Counted from the stretch's first letter, positions 1 to 8,481 are shown. The stretch is 64,000 nt of DNA from Nitrospirales bacterium (GCA_022825885.1 JAJDVY010000041.1:1-64000), one strand, 5' to 3'. Translations and numbers: made by a program. Notes: generated from the letters alone by a model not told the origin.

Positions 1-1
1 A

Positions 2-127
2 GAAATGACCCACTGGTGGCGCCTCGACTACAACGAGCGCCGCCCTCATGATGCTCTCGGAGGGCGTACCCCTGCCGAGTGCATGAACCAAAACGCCGAA
101 TCCTCTACTTTTGAACTGTCTCCTTGA
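2..127 (+). CDS. IS3-family transposase OrfB, C-terminal end (partial)
   Basis: An open frame enters from the left edge and ends at a TGA after 41 codons. It contains WWRLDYNERRPHDALGG followed by RTPAE. This is the characteristic end of the rve integrase domain in IS3-type OrfB proteins, whose consensus is roughly YN..RPH..LG..TPAE. The rest of the element lies outside the window. The stop is only 41 bp before the first CRISPR repeat, so the right end of the insertion sequence must fall between about 128 and 168. The exact terminal inverted repeat cannot be fixed without the left end. Confidence 0.8.
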   Translation, partial: EMTHWWRLDYNERRPHDALGGRTPAECMNQNAESSTFELSP

Positions 128-168
128 CGGGGAAGCTTACGCTTACACACCTGTGCTTTACCAGACAC

Positions 169-778
169 GTAGCGCCCACCTTTAGAGGTGGGCGAGGATT
201 GAAACACTTAACCGTACATGTGATGACCCAACCGCTTTCGTAGCGCCCACCTTTAGAGGTGGGCGAGGATTGAAACAGTTAAATCTAACCAATTTGGCCC
301 AATTGACACTGTAGCGCCCACCTTTAGAGGTGGGCGAGGATTGAAACTACGAAAAAAGCTATCCAGCAAGCAAAACTAAAATGTAGCGCCCACCTTTAGA
401 GGTGGGCGAGGATTGAAACAGTGTAGCGGCGGCAGACCACGGTGGCGCTGGTGGTAGCGCCCACCTTTAGAGGTGGGCGAGGATTGAAACCTTTATCGCC
501 CAAATACGGCCGTGCGGGTGCCGCGTAGCGCCCACCTTTAGAGGTGGGCGAGGATTGAAACTCTTTCTTCTACGTTTGGTTCACCCGACACCCGCCGTAG
601 CGCCCACCTTTAGAGGTGGGCGAGGATTGAAACATGGCTACCCCATGGGCGTCGCGTAGGCGGCGATGGTAGCGCCCACCTTTAGAGGTGGGCGAGGATT
701 GAAACCGGCCAGGTCCACCCGATTTGTGTGGCGCTGTCGGCGTAGCGCCCACCTTTAGAGGTGGGCGAGGACTGAAAC
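169..778 (+). CRISPR. CRISPR array, 9 repeats and 8 spacers
   Basis: Nine 37-bp repeats start at 169, 240, 311, 383, 454, 525, 597, 669 and 742. They begin GTAGCGCCCACC and end GAGGATTGAAAC. Spacers are 34-36 bp. Each repeat contains a perfect 9-bp inverted repeat, CGCCCACCT / AGGTGGGCG around TTAG. The ninth repeat carries a T-to-C change (GACTGAAAC). A degenerate terminal repeat normally marks the leader-distal end, and the ATTGAAAC end normally gives the crRNA 5' handle. Both signs put the leader on the left and transcription rightward. No cas gene lies in the window, so the subtype is not assigned; repeats of this shape occur in type I and type III systems. Confidence 0.98.
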
Positions 779-835
779 CCAAGTGCTTTTTCTTCTCGTA
801 CGTGAAGCCCCTGCAGTGAAGCGAGCGCTGATTTT

Positions 836-1078
836 TCAGAGTAGTTTGACCAGTGCGACGACTAGCCCGGCTTGGGCGATGAGTGCCATGATGATCCACT
901 TCAAGAGGTCGAACTTCGCGGTGATGATTTCAGTGTGAAGATCATCTTTGGTGACAAGATTGGTTTTGAGAGCGCGAGAGGCTTGGCGCGCAAGGCATTC
1001 GGCTTCCGTGGGTTCAAATCCGGCGTCGATGGCGCCTTTGACAAATTCGTGAGTATCGAAGATGACGGAATCGCTCAT
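836..1078 (-). CDS. DUF1640/CCDC90-like small coiled-coil membrane protein
   Basis: The product is 80 residues. The N-terminal part (VIFDTHEFVKGAIDAGFEPTEAE) resembles the start of bacterial DUF1640/CCDC90-like proteins, which continue as a helical or coiled-coil segment and end in one membrane anchor. Here residues about 60-80 form a single hydrophobic segment. The start is set by AAGGAG 6 nt before the ATG; a longer upstream reading in the same frame has no such site. A possible -35 (TTGACA on the minus strand, 1120-1125) lies upstream. The gene ends 57 bp from the last CRISPR repeat and points toward the array. Function is unknown in bacteria. The family call rests on pattern only. Confidence 0.65.
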   Translation of the reverse strand: MSDSVIFDTHEFVKGAIDAGFEPTEAECLARQASRALKTNLVTKDDLHTEIITAKFDLLKWIIMALIAQAGLVVALVKLL

Positions 1079-1143
1079 GGTGTGTCTCCTTTTGTAAGCA
1101 TGTGACGTTAGGCAGGAATTGTCAAGCGCGCCGGCTCTTTTTC

Positions 1144-1167
1144 CCATGCGCCGTTTTTCCCGCATGG
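1144..1167. promoter_or_regulatory. Inverted repeat between divergent genes
   Basis: CCATGCG (1144-1150) and CGCATGG (1161-1167) form a perfect 7-bp inverted repeat with a 10-nt spacer containing TTTTT. It lies in the 111-bp divergent region between the coiled-coil gene and the DUF3108 gene. It could be an operator for one or both. A TACAAT hexamer follows at 1170-1175, close to the DUF3108 start. Confidence 0.3.
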
Positions 1168-1189
1168 TGTACAATCTTGAGGGAGACGT

Positions 1190-1963
1190 ATGCGCGCTCC
1201 ATTCAATCAACGTCAGTCGTCTGCGATTAGTGTGGCCGGCCTGCTCTTGGGGTTTCTGTGGGCAGTTGCGCTTCCATCGAACACGCTCGCCGTCCAGGAG
1301 AAGGAAGATTATCGCTATGGTGTTTCCTTGTGGGGCATCCCCGCCGGGCACGCGTACATGAAAACGGAAGACGTGACGGATACCGATGGGCATCCGGCCC
1401 GACGCCTGGTGACGACGATTCGATCGAATGATTTTATTTCTGCCTTTTTCCCGGTCAAGAACCACGTGGATTCGCTTGTCGATGCGGAGACCCTGCTCCC
1501 TCAGCATTTATTGTTTCAACGGCAAGAGGGCGATCGTCATGAACAATTTGACGTGACGTTCGATCGCGTCACGAACCAGGTCACGGTATTGAAAGACGGC
1601 ACCTCCTCGGTCCATGACGTTCCTCCCGGCACGCATGGTCCCTTGTCCTGTTTGTATTTTTTGCGCACGATACCGAACCTCGAACCGGATTCTTCCGTCT
1701 ATCTGAATATTCATCACGACCGGAAAAACTACAAGGTCGAGGTCAAAGTTGAGGCCATTGAATCGCTCAGCGGTTCCTGGGGCGAGGTCGAAACCATTCG
1801 CCTGTTGGCGATCATGCCGTTTCGGGGGATCTTTTTAAATGAAGGCAATATCAGGATTTGGATGACGAATACGCCGGAGCGGGTTCCCGTTATGATGGAA
1901 GCCCGTGTGATTGTCGGGTCGGCCAAAGCTGTAATTGAAAAATGGGTTCCGTCGCAGAATTGA
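1190..1963 (+). CDS. DUF3108 domain protein, exported
   Basis: The product is 257 residues. It starts with a signal-like hydrophobic stretch (about residues 14-32, ending in a small-residue region) and continues into a DUF3108 domain, recognisable from YRYGVSLWGIPAGHA near the start, then the pattern of paired strands around the ISAFFP and GIFLNEG segments. DUF3108 proteins are periplasmic or outer-membrane-associated beta-rich proteins of unknown function, related in fold to lipoprotein carriers. The ATG follows GAGGGAG at about 1180-1186. The gene is about 50 bp upstream of fbp on the same strand and may share a transcript with it. Function is not established. Confidence 0.75.
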   Translation: MRAPFNQRQSSAISVAGLLLGFLWAVALPSNTLAVQEKEDYRYGVSLWGIPAGHAYMKTEDVTDTDGHPARRLVTTIRSNDFISAFFPVKNHVDSLVDAETLLPQHLLFQRQEGDRHEQFDVTFDRVTNQVTVLKDGTSSVHDVPPGTHGPLSCLYFLRTIPNLEPDSSVYLNIHHDRKNYKVEVKVEAIESLSGSWGEVETIRLLAIMPFRGIFLNEGNIRIWMTNTPERVPVMMEARVIVGSAKAVIEKWVPSQN

Positions 1964-2014
1964 TTCTCGACTTTTTCACCAAAGGTCCTATAATGATTCC
2001 ATCCGTGGAACCCG

Positions 2015-2989
2015 ATGATGGTCTCTCTTACCCGCCATATTTTTGAACAACAGTGCTTGCAGCCTGACGGGACGGAAGAATTTTTCACCATCATGAACCG
2101 GATTGTCTCGGGCGGGAAACGCATTGCCCGGGCTTTGCGGGAGGCGGGCCTGACCGGCAGTCTCGGCGTGACCGATACGAAAAACGTCCATGGTGAACAG
2201 GTCCAGTACCTAGATGCCCGCGCCAACGAGTTTTTTGTCGAGGCTTTTCAGGACAGCGGGATTGTGCAACTCGTCGTGTCCGAAGAAATGGAAGAGCCGT
2301 TTCCCGTGGCTGCCGCAAAAGGAGCCGGCAAATATGCCGTGTTTTTCGATCCTTTGGACGGGTCTTCGAATATCGACGTCAACGCGCCGCTCGGGTCGAT
2401 TTTTTCCATCCATTGTCTGGACCCCAACGGCCGTTTCCTGAAGCCGGGGTGTGAGCAGGTGGCTGCCGGGTATTTGTTGTATGGCGCCGGCACCATTCTT
2501 GTGTATACGTGCGGGGCGGGCGTTCATCAGTTTACGCTTGACCCCATGGCGGGTGAATTTTTTCTGTCCGCCTCGAACGTGCAGATCCCTTCGCGCGGGA
2601 AAACTTACAGTGTTAATGAAGGAAATAGCTATAAGTGGTCGAAAGATATGAATGAAGCTGTCGTGTATTTTCGCAATGACGATAAGGCCACGGGACGACC
2701 GTATTCTTTACGGTATACGGGGTGTCTTGTGGCGGACGTTCATCGGGTCCTTGTCAAGGGCGGGCTCTATCTGTATCCCGGTGAAGTACAAAAGCCTGAG
2801 GGGAAATTGCGTTTGATGTATGAAGCCGCTCCGTTGAGTTTTGTTGTGGAACAGGCCGGCGGACTGGGCAGCACCGGCGTGGAACGGATCTCCACCATTC
2901 ATCCCAAGACGCCCCACCAGTGCGTTCCGCTGATCATTGGCAGTCGAGAAGACGTCGAAGTCGTTGAACGTTTTCTGAGTCGAGAGTAG
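2015..2989 (+). CDS. fbp: Fructose-1,6-bisphosphatase, class I
   Basis: This 324-residue protein hydrolyses fructose 1,6-bisphosphate to fructose 6-phosphate, the committed step of gluconeogenesis. The metal- and substrate-binding signature FDPLDGSSNID is at residues 111-121, and the preceding acidic SEEMEEP matches the class I family. Length is usual for bacterial class I enzymes (320-340). Two adjacent ATGs (2015 and 2018) are possible starts; a stop at 1994 closes the frame upstream. Only a weak GGA precedes them. Together with the class I aldolase at 6075 it supports a gluconeogenic carbon flow, as expected for an autotroph. Confidence 0.95.
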   Translation: MMVSLTRHIFEQQCLQPDGTEEFFTIMNRIVSGGKRIARALREAGLTGSLGVTDTKNVHGEQVQYLDARANEFFVEAFQDSGIVQLVVSEEMEEPFPVAAAKGAGKYAVFFDPLDGSSNIDVNAPLGSIFSIHCLDPNGRFLKPGCEQVAAGYLLYGAGTILVYTCGAGVHQFTLDPMAGEFFLSASNVQIPSRGKTYSVNEGNSYKWSKDMNEAVVYFRNDDKATGRPYSLRYTGCLVADVHRVLVKGGLYLYPGEVQKPEGKLRLMYEAAPLSFVVEQAGGLGSTGVERISTIHPKTPHQCVPLIIGSREDVEVVERFLSRE

Positions 2990-3077
2990 CACCACTTTGG
3001 ATTGTTTAGGCCATTGTTGCCTGGAATAATACCAGTAGCATGTATGTCTGGGCACGCACCACGCAGAAGGAGAGTTC

Positions 3078-4103
3078 ATGGCTCTGCGAGCCGGTTTTGT
3101 TGTCTTCAGCACCCTGCTCGGGTTCATGGCCGGATACGTTGCAGCAGATGGGAGCGCGTTCCACGTGGCTGCCGGCGGCGGATTCGGGGCCTTGTTCAGT
3201 GGGATACTGGTGTTTGTGGAGACGACGTTCATGGGACGTCTTCCTGCCCGTATGCTCGTGTACGGCGGTGCCGGTTTCAGCTTGGGGCTGCTCCTCTCGG
3301 GGATGTTCACGTTCTTCACGTTCTTCTTGAGTCCACATCCGGTTGTTCGATGGAGCGCGTTCGCCGCGCTTCTGATGTTTCCGTATCTCGGACTCACGAT
3401 GGGCGTCCGCTACGGCAGGGAGGATGACGAGGACGAGACAGCCGCGACCACGTTAAACCCCGCGGGACGATTTCGTACGCCCAAACTTCTGGATACGAGC
3501 GTGATTATCGACGGTCGTATTGCCGACCTGTGCGAAACCGGCTTTATGGAGGGTGAGTTTGTCATTCCTCAGTTCATTTTGCAGGAACTGCAGCACATTT
3601 CGGATTCGGGCGACTCGCTGAAACGCGCGCGTGGCCGGCGGGGGCTCGATATTCTCAACCATATTCAAAAGAACGACGCCGTGGTGGTGGAGATCGTTGA
3701 AGACGATTTCCCCAACATCAAGGAAGTTGACGCCAAGTTGGTGGAATTGGGCAAGAAGCTGGACGCCAAAATTCTGACCAACGATCTGAACCTGAACAAG
3801 GTTGCCGAACTGCAGGGCGTGCAAGTGCTGAACATCAACGAATTGTCCAACGCGCTCAAGCCGGTCGTCCTTCCCGGTGAGACAATGCGAGTCTTCGTGT
3901 TGAAAGAGGGCAAGGAGTCCGGGCAGGGTGTGGCGTACCTGGATGACGGGACGATGATCGTCGTCGATAATGCCAAACGCTACATCGGCAAGAACGTGGA
4001 CGTGGTCGTGACGAGTATCCTGCAAACAAGTGCGGGCCGGATGATCTTTACCCGTCTGCGGGAAGAAACCGACCGGGACGTGGTGAGTTTCGCCCGTGGG
4101 TGA
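3078..4103 (+). CDS. PIN and TRAM domain membrane protein (YacL-like)
   Basis: The 341-residue protein has about four membrane segments in residues 1-115. A PIN domain follows, beginning at LLDTSVIIDGRI (about 134-145) with its first metal-binding Asp, and with later conserved acids near DLNLN. A C-terminal TRAM domain covers about 270-330. This order matches the YacL family of predicted membrane-anchored RNases found in Firmicutes, Thermus and Nitrospirota. The likely role is RNA cleavage at the inner membrane, but no substrate is known. The start follows AGAAGGAGAG by 5 nt. The stop overlaps the GTG start of ispD, so the two are probably translationally coupled. Confidence 0.85.
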   Translation: MALRAGFVVFSTLLGFMAGYVAADGSAFHVAAGGGFGALFSGILVFVETTFMGRLPARMLVYGGAGFSLGLLLSGMFTFFTFFLSPHPVVRWSAFAALLMFPYLGLTMGVRYGREDDEDETAATTLNPAGRFRTPKLLDTSVIIDGRIADLCETGFMEGEFVIPQFILQELQHISDSGDSLKRARGRRGLDILNHIQKNDAVVVEIVEDDFPNIKEVDAKLVELGKKLDAKILTNDLNLNKVAELQGVQVLNINELSNALKPVVLPGETMRVFVLKEGKESGQGVAYLDDGTMIVVDNAKRYIGKNVDVVVTSILQTSAGRMIFTRLREETDRDVVSFARG

Positions 4104-4815
4104 ATGGGTTGCGGCGGTTATCCCGGCCGCGGGGTGCGGTGCTCGAATGGGAAGCGAGATCCCCAAACAGTTCCTTGAATTGGGTGACGTTCCGCTTCTC
4201 GTCCACGTCCTGCGGGTGTTCGAGTCAAGCCGGATGATTTCGGAAATCGTCGTGGTCGTTCCCCGGGACGCCGTGACGTTCTGCCGGGACGAACTCCTGC
4301 CTCCATACACCTTTTCCAAAATCAGCGTGGTCATCGCCGGTGGAGCCCGGAGACAGGATTCGGTTTGGAATGGATTACAAGCCGTCGATGAGCGGACGAC
4401 GATCGTCGTGGTCCATGATGCCGTGCGGCCGTTTCTGACGGGCGCGATGATCGAAGAAGCAGTTGCTGGTGCCAGGACCCATGGTGCGGCGATCGCGGCG
4501 ATTCCTCTTCACGATACGGTGAAGCGAGTGGCACAGGACGGGCTGATCGAAACCACACTCAACCGGCAGCGGCTCTGGTCTGCCCAAACTCCGCAAGCTT
4601 TTGATGCCGGGTTGCTGCGGGACGCGCACCGGTCGAGCCAAGAGGCCGGCGTGGACGCGACGGATGACGCGTTTCTGGTTGAGCGGACCGGACACCGGGT
4701 GGCCATCGTCAACGGAAGTCCGGACAACATCAAAATAACCCGCCCCGAAGACCTGGTCATGGGAGAAGCGGTCCTGGCCGCCCGTGAGAACCATCCTTTT
4801 CCCGAATCCCAGTGA
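4096..4815 (+). CDS. ispD: 2-C-methyl-D-erythritol 4-phosphate cytidylyltransferase
   Basis: The enzyme joins CTP and 2-C-methyl-D-erythritol 4-phosphate to give CDP-methylerythritol in the non-mevalonate isoprenoid pathway. The 239-residue product shows the N-terminal nucleotide loop AAVIPAAGCGARMG followed by PKQFLEL, the VVHDAVRPF motif in the middle, and QTPQAF toward the end, all diagnostic for IspD. It starts with GTG overlapping the last codons of the PIN/TRAM gene by 8 bp. ispF follows after 95 bp, a common arrangement. The pathway feeds the squalene/phytoene synthase encoded at 15229. Confidence 0.95.
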   Translation: MGEWVAAVIPAAGCGARMGSEIPKQFLELGDVPLLVHVLRVFESSRMISEIVVVVPRDAVTFCRDELLPPYTFSKISVVIAGGARRQDSVWNGLQAVDERTTIVVVHDAVRPFLTGAMIEEAVAGARTHGAAIAAIPLHDTVKRVAQDGLIETTLNRQRLWSAQTPQAFDAGLLRDAHRSSQEAGVDATDDAFLVERTGHRVAIVNGSPDNIKITRPEDLVMGEAVLAARENHPFPESQ

Positions 4816-4910
4816 CGGGACACGCCTCGTTTCCCTCCTTTTCACCGGTTGCCTTTTTCCTGTATCTTTACTAGTTTAAACGTCCGGATTGAAAAGGACG
4901 GACTTGGTAT

Positions 4911-5405
4911 ATGCGGGTAGGAATCGGGTATGACATTCATCAGTTGAGGGAAGGACGGCCGCTTATCCTGGGCGGGGTCCGGATTCCGCACACGCATGGA
5001 CTGGAGGGCCATTCCGATGCGGACGTGCTCACGCATGCGGTGTGCGACGCGTTGTTGGGAGCCATGGGGGAAGGGGATTTGGGCCGCTACTATCCCAGCA
5101 GTGATCCGCAATGGAAGGACATGAACAGTCTGGACATGCTGGAAGGCGTGTGCGCCAAACTCGCGGAGCGGGGGTTGCGTCTCGTCAACCTCGATACGGT
5201 CGTCGTGGCTCAAGCCCCTCGACTGGGAAAGTATTTGGTTGAGATGAGCGCACGGTTGGCCGGGGTTTTGCGGGCTGATCCGTCGCTGGTCAACGTGAAG
5301 TTCAAAAGCCATGATTCTCTTGGGGCACTCGGCCGGCAGGAAGGCATCGCCGCCCAGGCCGTCTGCCTTCTTGCCTCCGTGCCGTCTGACGAGAAAACGG
5401 TTTGA
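4911..5405 (+). CDS. ispF: 2-C-methyl-D-erythritol 2,4-cyclodiphosphate synthase
   Basis: IspF cyclises CDP-methylerythritol 2-phosphate to methylerythritol 2,4-cyclodiphosphate with loss of CMP. The 164-residue protein carries the metal-binding GYDIHQL at residues 6-12, GHSDADVLTHA around residues 41-51, and KFKSHDSLGALGRQEGIAA near the end, all standard for the trimeric family. Length is normal. The start ATG is preceded by a weak purine stretch. The gene is 95 bp after ispD and 3 bp before cysE, so it is part of the same transcription unit. Confidence 0.96.
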   Translation: MRVGIGYDIHQLREGRPLILGGVRIPHTHGLEGHSDADVLTHAVCDALLGAMGEGDLGRYYPSSDPQWKDMNSLDMLEGVCAKLAERGLRLVNLDTVVVAQAPRLGKYLVEMSARLAGVLRADPSLVNVKFKSHDSLGALGRQEGIAAQAVCLLASVPSDEKTV

Positions 5406-5408
5406 GCG

Positions 5409-6041
5409 ATGTTCAACGTGATTCGCCAGGATCTTCAGGCTGTTTTTGATCGTGACCCCGCGGCCAGGACCACGTTGGAAGTGTTTCTGACCTATGCCGG
5501 GTTTCAGGCGTTGTTGGCGTATCGCGTGGCGCACCGGTTGTGGAAGATGCGGCTTCGACTCCTGGGGCGGCTGGTTTCGCAAACCGCCCGTTGGGTAACG
5601 GGTGTGGAAATTCATCCCGGTGCGTCAATCGGGTACGGGTTTTTCATCGATCACGGCATGGGGGTGGTGATTGGCGAGACCGCGGAGGTCGGCGATTACG
5701 TCACGTTGTTTCAAGGGGTGACGTTGGGTGGAACGGGAAAAGAAAAAGGGAAGCGACATCCCACGTTGGGCAACCACGTGGTGGTGGGGTCGGGCGCCAA
5801 GGTCCTGGGCAACATTCGGATCGGGGATTCGGTGAAAATCGGGGCCAACTCGGTGGTGTTACGATCTGTCCCATCCAATTCCACGGTGACCGGCATTCCG
5901 GGTCGCATTGTCAAATCGACCGGAGCCCGGATGCCGGAAGAGTCCATGGACCATGCGAATATTCCAGACCCGATTGCCGAACGTTTTGACCTGATGGAGC
6001 GGGAACTGATCGACTTGCGGAAAAAATTGGAAAACGACTGA
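5409..6041 (+). CDS. cysE: Serine O-acetyltransferase
   Basis: CysE makes O-acetylserine from serine and acetyl-CoA, the first step of cysteine synthesis. The 210-residue protein has the short helical N-terminus seen in bacterial-type SATs, then a left-handed beta-helix of hexapeptide repeats with [19 protein letters not shown] and the acetyl-CoA region [13 protein letters not shown]. The catalytic His/Asp pair sits in FIDHGMG. It lies 3 bp downstream of ispF. The C-terminal tail after the helix (about 180-210) is polar and may be helical; the usual cysteine-feedback tail is not obvious. Confidence 0.94.
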   Translation: MFNVIRQDLQAVFDRDPAARTTLEVFLTYAGFQALLAYRVAHRLWKMRLRLLGRLVSQTARWVTGVEIHPGASIGYGFFIDHGMGVVIGETAEVGDYVTLFQGVTLGGTGKEKGKRHPTLGNHVVVGSGAKVLGNIRIGDSVKIGANSVVLRSVPSNSTVTGIPGRIVKSTGARMPEESMDHANIPDPIAERFDLMERELIDLRKKLEND

Positions 6042-6074
6042 TTCTCACCACGTGCATCAGAGGAGGAACGGCTT

Positions 6075-7016
6075 GTGAGTGGAGGTCCCAGAATCACCAA
6101 ACGCGTACAGGAAATCCTCGGATATTATCAAAGCGACGCGCCGAGCATTCGCGCGAATTTGGCCAGGTTGTTGATGAGCGGCCGGTTGGCCGGAACGGGC
6201 AAACTTCTTATCCTGCCGGTGGATCAGGGTTTTGAACATGGTCCGGCCCGCAGCTTTGCCACAAACCCTTCCGGGTATGATCCTCTCTACCACTTTGAAC
6301 TGGCGATTGACGCCGGCTGCAACGCCTATGCGGCTCCGTTGGGGTTTCTGGAGGCCGGCGCGGCGGAATATGCCGGACATATTCCATTAATCCTCAAGCT
6401 CAACAACAGCGACTCCTTGTTCGGTGGCGATGACTATAGTCAGGCCGTCACGGGCAGCGTCCAGGACGCGCTTCGGTTGGGGTGTTGTGCGGTCGGATAC
6501 ACGATCTATCCCGGGTCGTCGTACAGCCAGGACATGTACGAGAGTTTGCAGGAGATTGCCGCCGAAGCCAAATCCGTGGGACTCGCCGTTGTGGTCTGGT
6601 CGTATCCACGGGGAGGGAAATTACCCAAGGCCGGAGAAACGGCGATTGACGTGGTGTGTTATGCCGCCCAAATCGCCGCCCAATTGGGAGCCCATATCAT
6701 CAAGGTCAAGGTGCCGACGGAGCATATCGAACAAGCTGAAGCCAAAAAAGTCTACGAAGCCGAGAAGATTCCCATTGGCACCCCGGTCGAGCGAATTCGT
6801 CACGTCGTCCAAAGCGCGTTCAACGGGAGGCGCATTGTGATTTTCTCCGGTGGCGCCAAGGGCACGGATAAGGCCATTTTCGACGAAGTGCAGGCGATTC
6901 GCGATGGGGGTGGATTCGGTTCGATTATCGGCCGGAATTCGTTCCAGCGCTCGAAACCTGAGGCCCTGGCGTTTTTGGACACCTGCATGAAAATTTATGC
7001 GGGGGAGGAGGCGTAG
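6075..7016 (+). CDS. Class I fructose-bisphosphate aldolase, archaeal (DhnA) type
   Basis: The 313-residue protein belongs to the DhnA/FbaB family that interconverts fructose 1,6-bisphosphate with dihydroxyacetone phosphate and glyceraldehyde 3-phosphate by a Schiff-base lysine. Visible are LILPVDQGFEHGP at residues about 43-55, the YPRGGK loop, the AHIIKVKVPT segment that should carry the catalytic lysine, and IFSGGAKG near the phosphate-binding end. Translation probably starts at GTG 6075, preceded by AGAGGAGG at 6059-6066. It is 33 bp after cysE on the same strand. In Nitrospirota this enzyme type serves gluconeogenesis; pairing with fbp in this window fits. Confidence 0.92.
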   Translation: MSGGPRITKRVQEILGYYQSDAPSIRANLARLLMSGRLAGTGKLLILPVDQGFEHGPARSFATNPSGYDPLYHFELAIDAGCNAYAAPLGFLEAGAAEYAGHIPLILKLNNSDSLFGGDDYSQAVTGSVQDALRLGCCAVGYTIYPGSSYSQDMYESLQEIAAEAKSVGLAVVVWSYPRGGKLPKAGETAIDVVCYAAQIAAQLGAHIIKVKVPTEHIEQAEAKKVYEAEKIPIGTPVERIRHVVQSAFNGRRIVIFSGGAKGTDKAIFDEVQAIRDGGGFGSIIGRNSFQRSKPEALAFLDTCMKIYAGEEA

Positions 7017-7038
7017 AGGTATTCCCTTCGGTTTTTGT

Positions 7039-7076
7039 CTGTCATCCCCGACCTGATCGGGGGTCCAGTGTCTTTG
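7039..7076. repeat. REP-like intergenic repeat, half copy
   Basis: The segment TGTCATCCCCGACC...TCGGGGGTCCAGTGTC shares its core with the longer elements at 9044-9174, 10005-10158 and 20002-20087. CCCCGA (7046-7051) and TCGGGG (7057-7062) pair into a stem with a 5-nt loop. It lies between convergent genes and could also act as a terminator for both. Confidence 0.7.
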
Positions 7077-7084
7077 CTTTTCTC

Positions 7085-8341
7085 TTACGGATAGAGCCCG
7101 CGAGCGGTATGGGCCTGCGCGACCTGATCGATTCCGTTCATGAGGGCGGCCGTCCGCATCGTGGTGTTCTTCTTCTCGGCAAAATGAAGCGTCCGATGAA
7201 AAGCCGAAGTGATGATGGTATGAAGTCGCTGCCGGATGTCACGTTCGTTCCAGAAAAAGCGTTGGACGTCCTGGACCCATTCGAAATACGAAACAATCAC
7301 GCCCCCTGAATTGGCCAGGATGTCGGGAATGATGAAGACGTCCCGGTCGTTCAGAATCGCATCCGCCTCCATGGTCGTCGGCCCATTGGCTGCCTCCGTC
7401 AGAATCCGGCAGCGGAGGCGTTCGGCGTTGTTCCCGGTAATCTGTTCCGAGAGTGCGGCGGGAACCAGCACCGTACATTCCTGGGTGAGCAGTTCGTCGT
7501 TGGTCAGATGATCTCCGGCTTTGATGTCGCGCAGAGGCAAACCGGAGCGGCGGCGTTGAAGGACGTCGTCTATCGGCAATCCTTTCGGGTTGAAGAGGCC
7601 GCCCGTGACGTCACTGATGCCGATCACCCGGGCCCCGGCTTCGTTGAAGATTTTCGCGGTGTGTGAGCCGACGTTCCCGATGCCTTGGATGACGACGCTC
7701 GTGTCTTCCAGGTTGATCCCTTTCCGGCGGAGGGCTTCGATCGTGACGTTGACCACCCCTCGTCCGGTTGCTTCTTCCCGGCCCAGACTGCCTCCGATCG
7801 ACTGAGGTTTTCCGGTCACGGCGCCTGGAACCGCGAATCCCACCTGTTGGCTGTAGGTGTCCATGAACCACGCCATGACCTGCTGGTTCGTGCCGATATC
7901 CGTTGCCGGAATATCCTTGTCCGGGCCGATCAGCGGAAAGATTTCCGCTGCGTACCGGCGGGTGAGCCGTTCCAGTTCGGCGAGAGACAGGGTATGCGGA
8001 TCAACGGTCACGCCGCCCTTTGCCCCTCCATAGGGCAGTCCGGCCAAGGCGGTTTTCCAGGTCATCCACATGGCCAATGCCGCCACTTCGCCCAAGCTGA
8101 CGTCCTGATGGTACCGGAGCCCGCCCTTGGATGGCCCGCGGGCAGAGTCGTGCTGGACCCGGTAACCTTGAAAGACGCGAACGTTGCCGTCATCCATCCG
8201 GATCGGGAGCGCCACCAGCAAGGACCGCTGCGGCGTCTTCAGTCGTTCCCGTAAATTCGTATCCAGGTTCATGGCTTCCGCCACTTGGTCGAATTGAGCC
8301 ACGGCCAGGCGAAAGGTCGGGTGATCGAGTTCGGGAATCAT
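7085..8341 (-). CDS. Glutamate dehydrogenase (Glu/Leu/Phe/Val dehydrogenase family)
   Basis: The 418-residue protein catalyses reversible oxidative deamination of an amino acid, most likely glutamate to 2-oxoglutarate plus ammonium. The substrate-binding loop PYGGAKGGVTVDP and the upstream GPSKGGLRYH are present, and the Rossmann fold carries VIQGIGNVGSH. Length and C-terminus are typical of NAD-dependent hexameric enzymes. The start chosen is the ATG giving MIPELDHPTF; an in-frame extension of 50 residues upstream is low-complexity and unlike the family. It faces the class I aldolase convergently. It joins alanine dehydrogenase and glutamine synthetase as nitrogen-handling enzymes in this window. 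Glu versus Leu or Phe specificity cannot be settled by eye. Confidence 0.92.
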   Translation of the reverse strand: MIPELDHPTFRLAVAQFDQVAEAMNLDTNLRERLKTPQRSLLVALPIRMDDGNVRVFQGYRVQHDSARGPSKGGLRYHQDVSLGEVAALAMWMTWKTALAGLPYGGAKGGVTVDPHTLSLAELERLTRRYAAEIFPLIGPDKDIPATDIGTNQQVMAWFMDTYSQQVGFAVPGAVTGKPQSIGGSLGREEATGRGVVNVTIEALRRKGINLEDTSVVIQGIGNVGSHTAKIFNEAGARVIGISDVTGGLFNPKGLPIDDVLQRRRSGLPLRDIKAGDHLTNDELLTQECTVLVPAALSEQITGNNAERLRCRILTEAANGPTTMEADAILNDRDVFIIPDILANSGGVIVSYFEWVQDVQRFFWNERDIRQRLHTIITSAFHRTLHFAEKKNTTMRTAALMNGIDQVAQAHTARGLYP

Positions 8342-8481
8342 GAGATTGGTTCCATGTGGAGGGTGGGGGGCGTGCTTTCTTCCTGATACAATCTTACTCT
8401 TTGAGCATGGCCATGTCACTGCGGAGACGTCGAACCCTCTCAATCGTTGACAAAAGAAGGGCCAACGATAGAAGGTTCGAA

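Noticed and set aside
570-899. Frame crossing several CRISPR repeats
   Set aside because: The repeat and spacer structure explains it; the protein is repetitive only because of the array.
872-1105. Plus-strand frame over the coiled-coil gene
   Set aside because: The minus-strand gene has the ribosome-binding site and a recognisable family; this is its shadow.
3453-4334. Long antisense frame across the PIN/TRAM and ispD genes
   Set aside because: It is the mirror of two clear genes with normal codon use and has no protein-like pattern.
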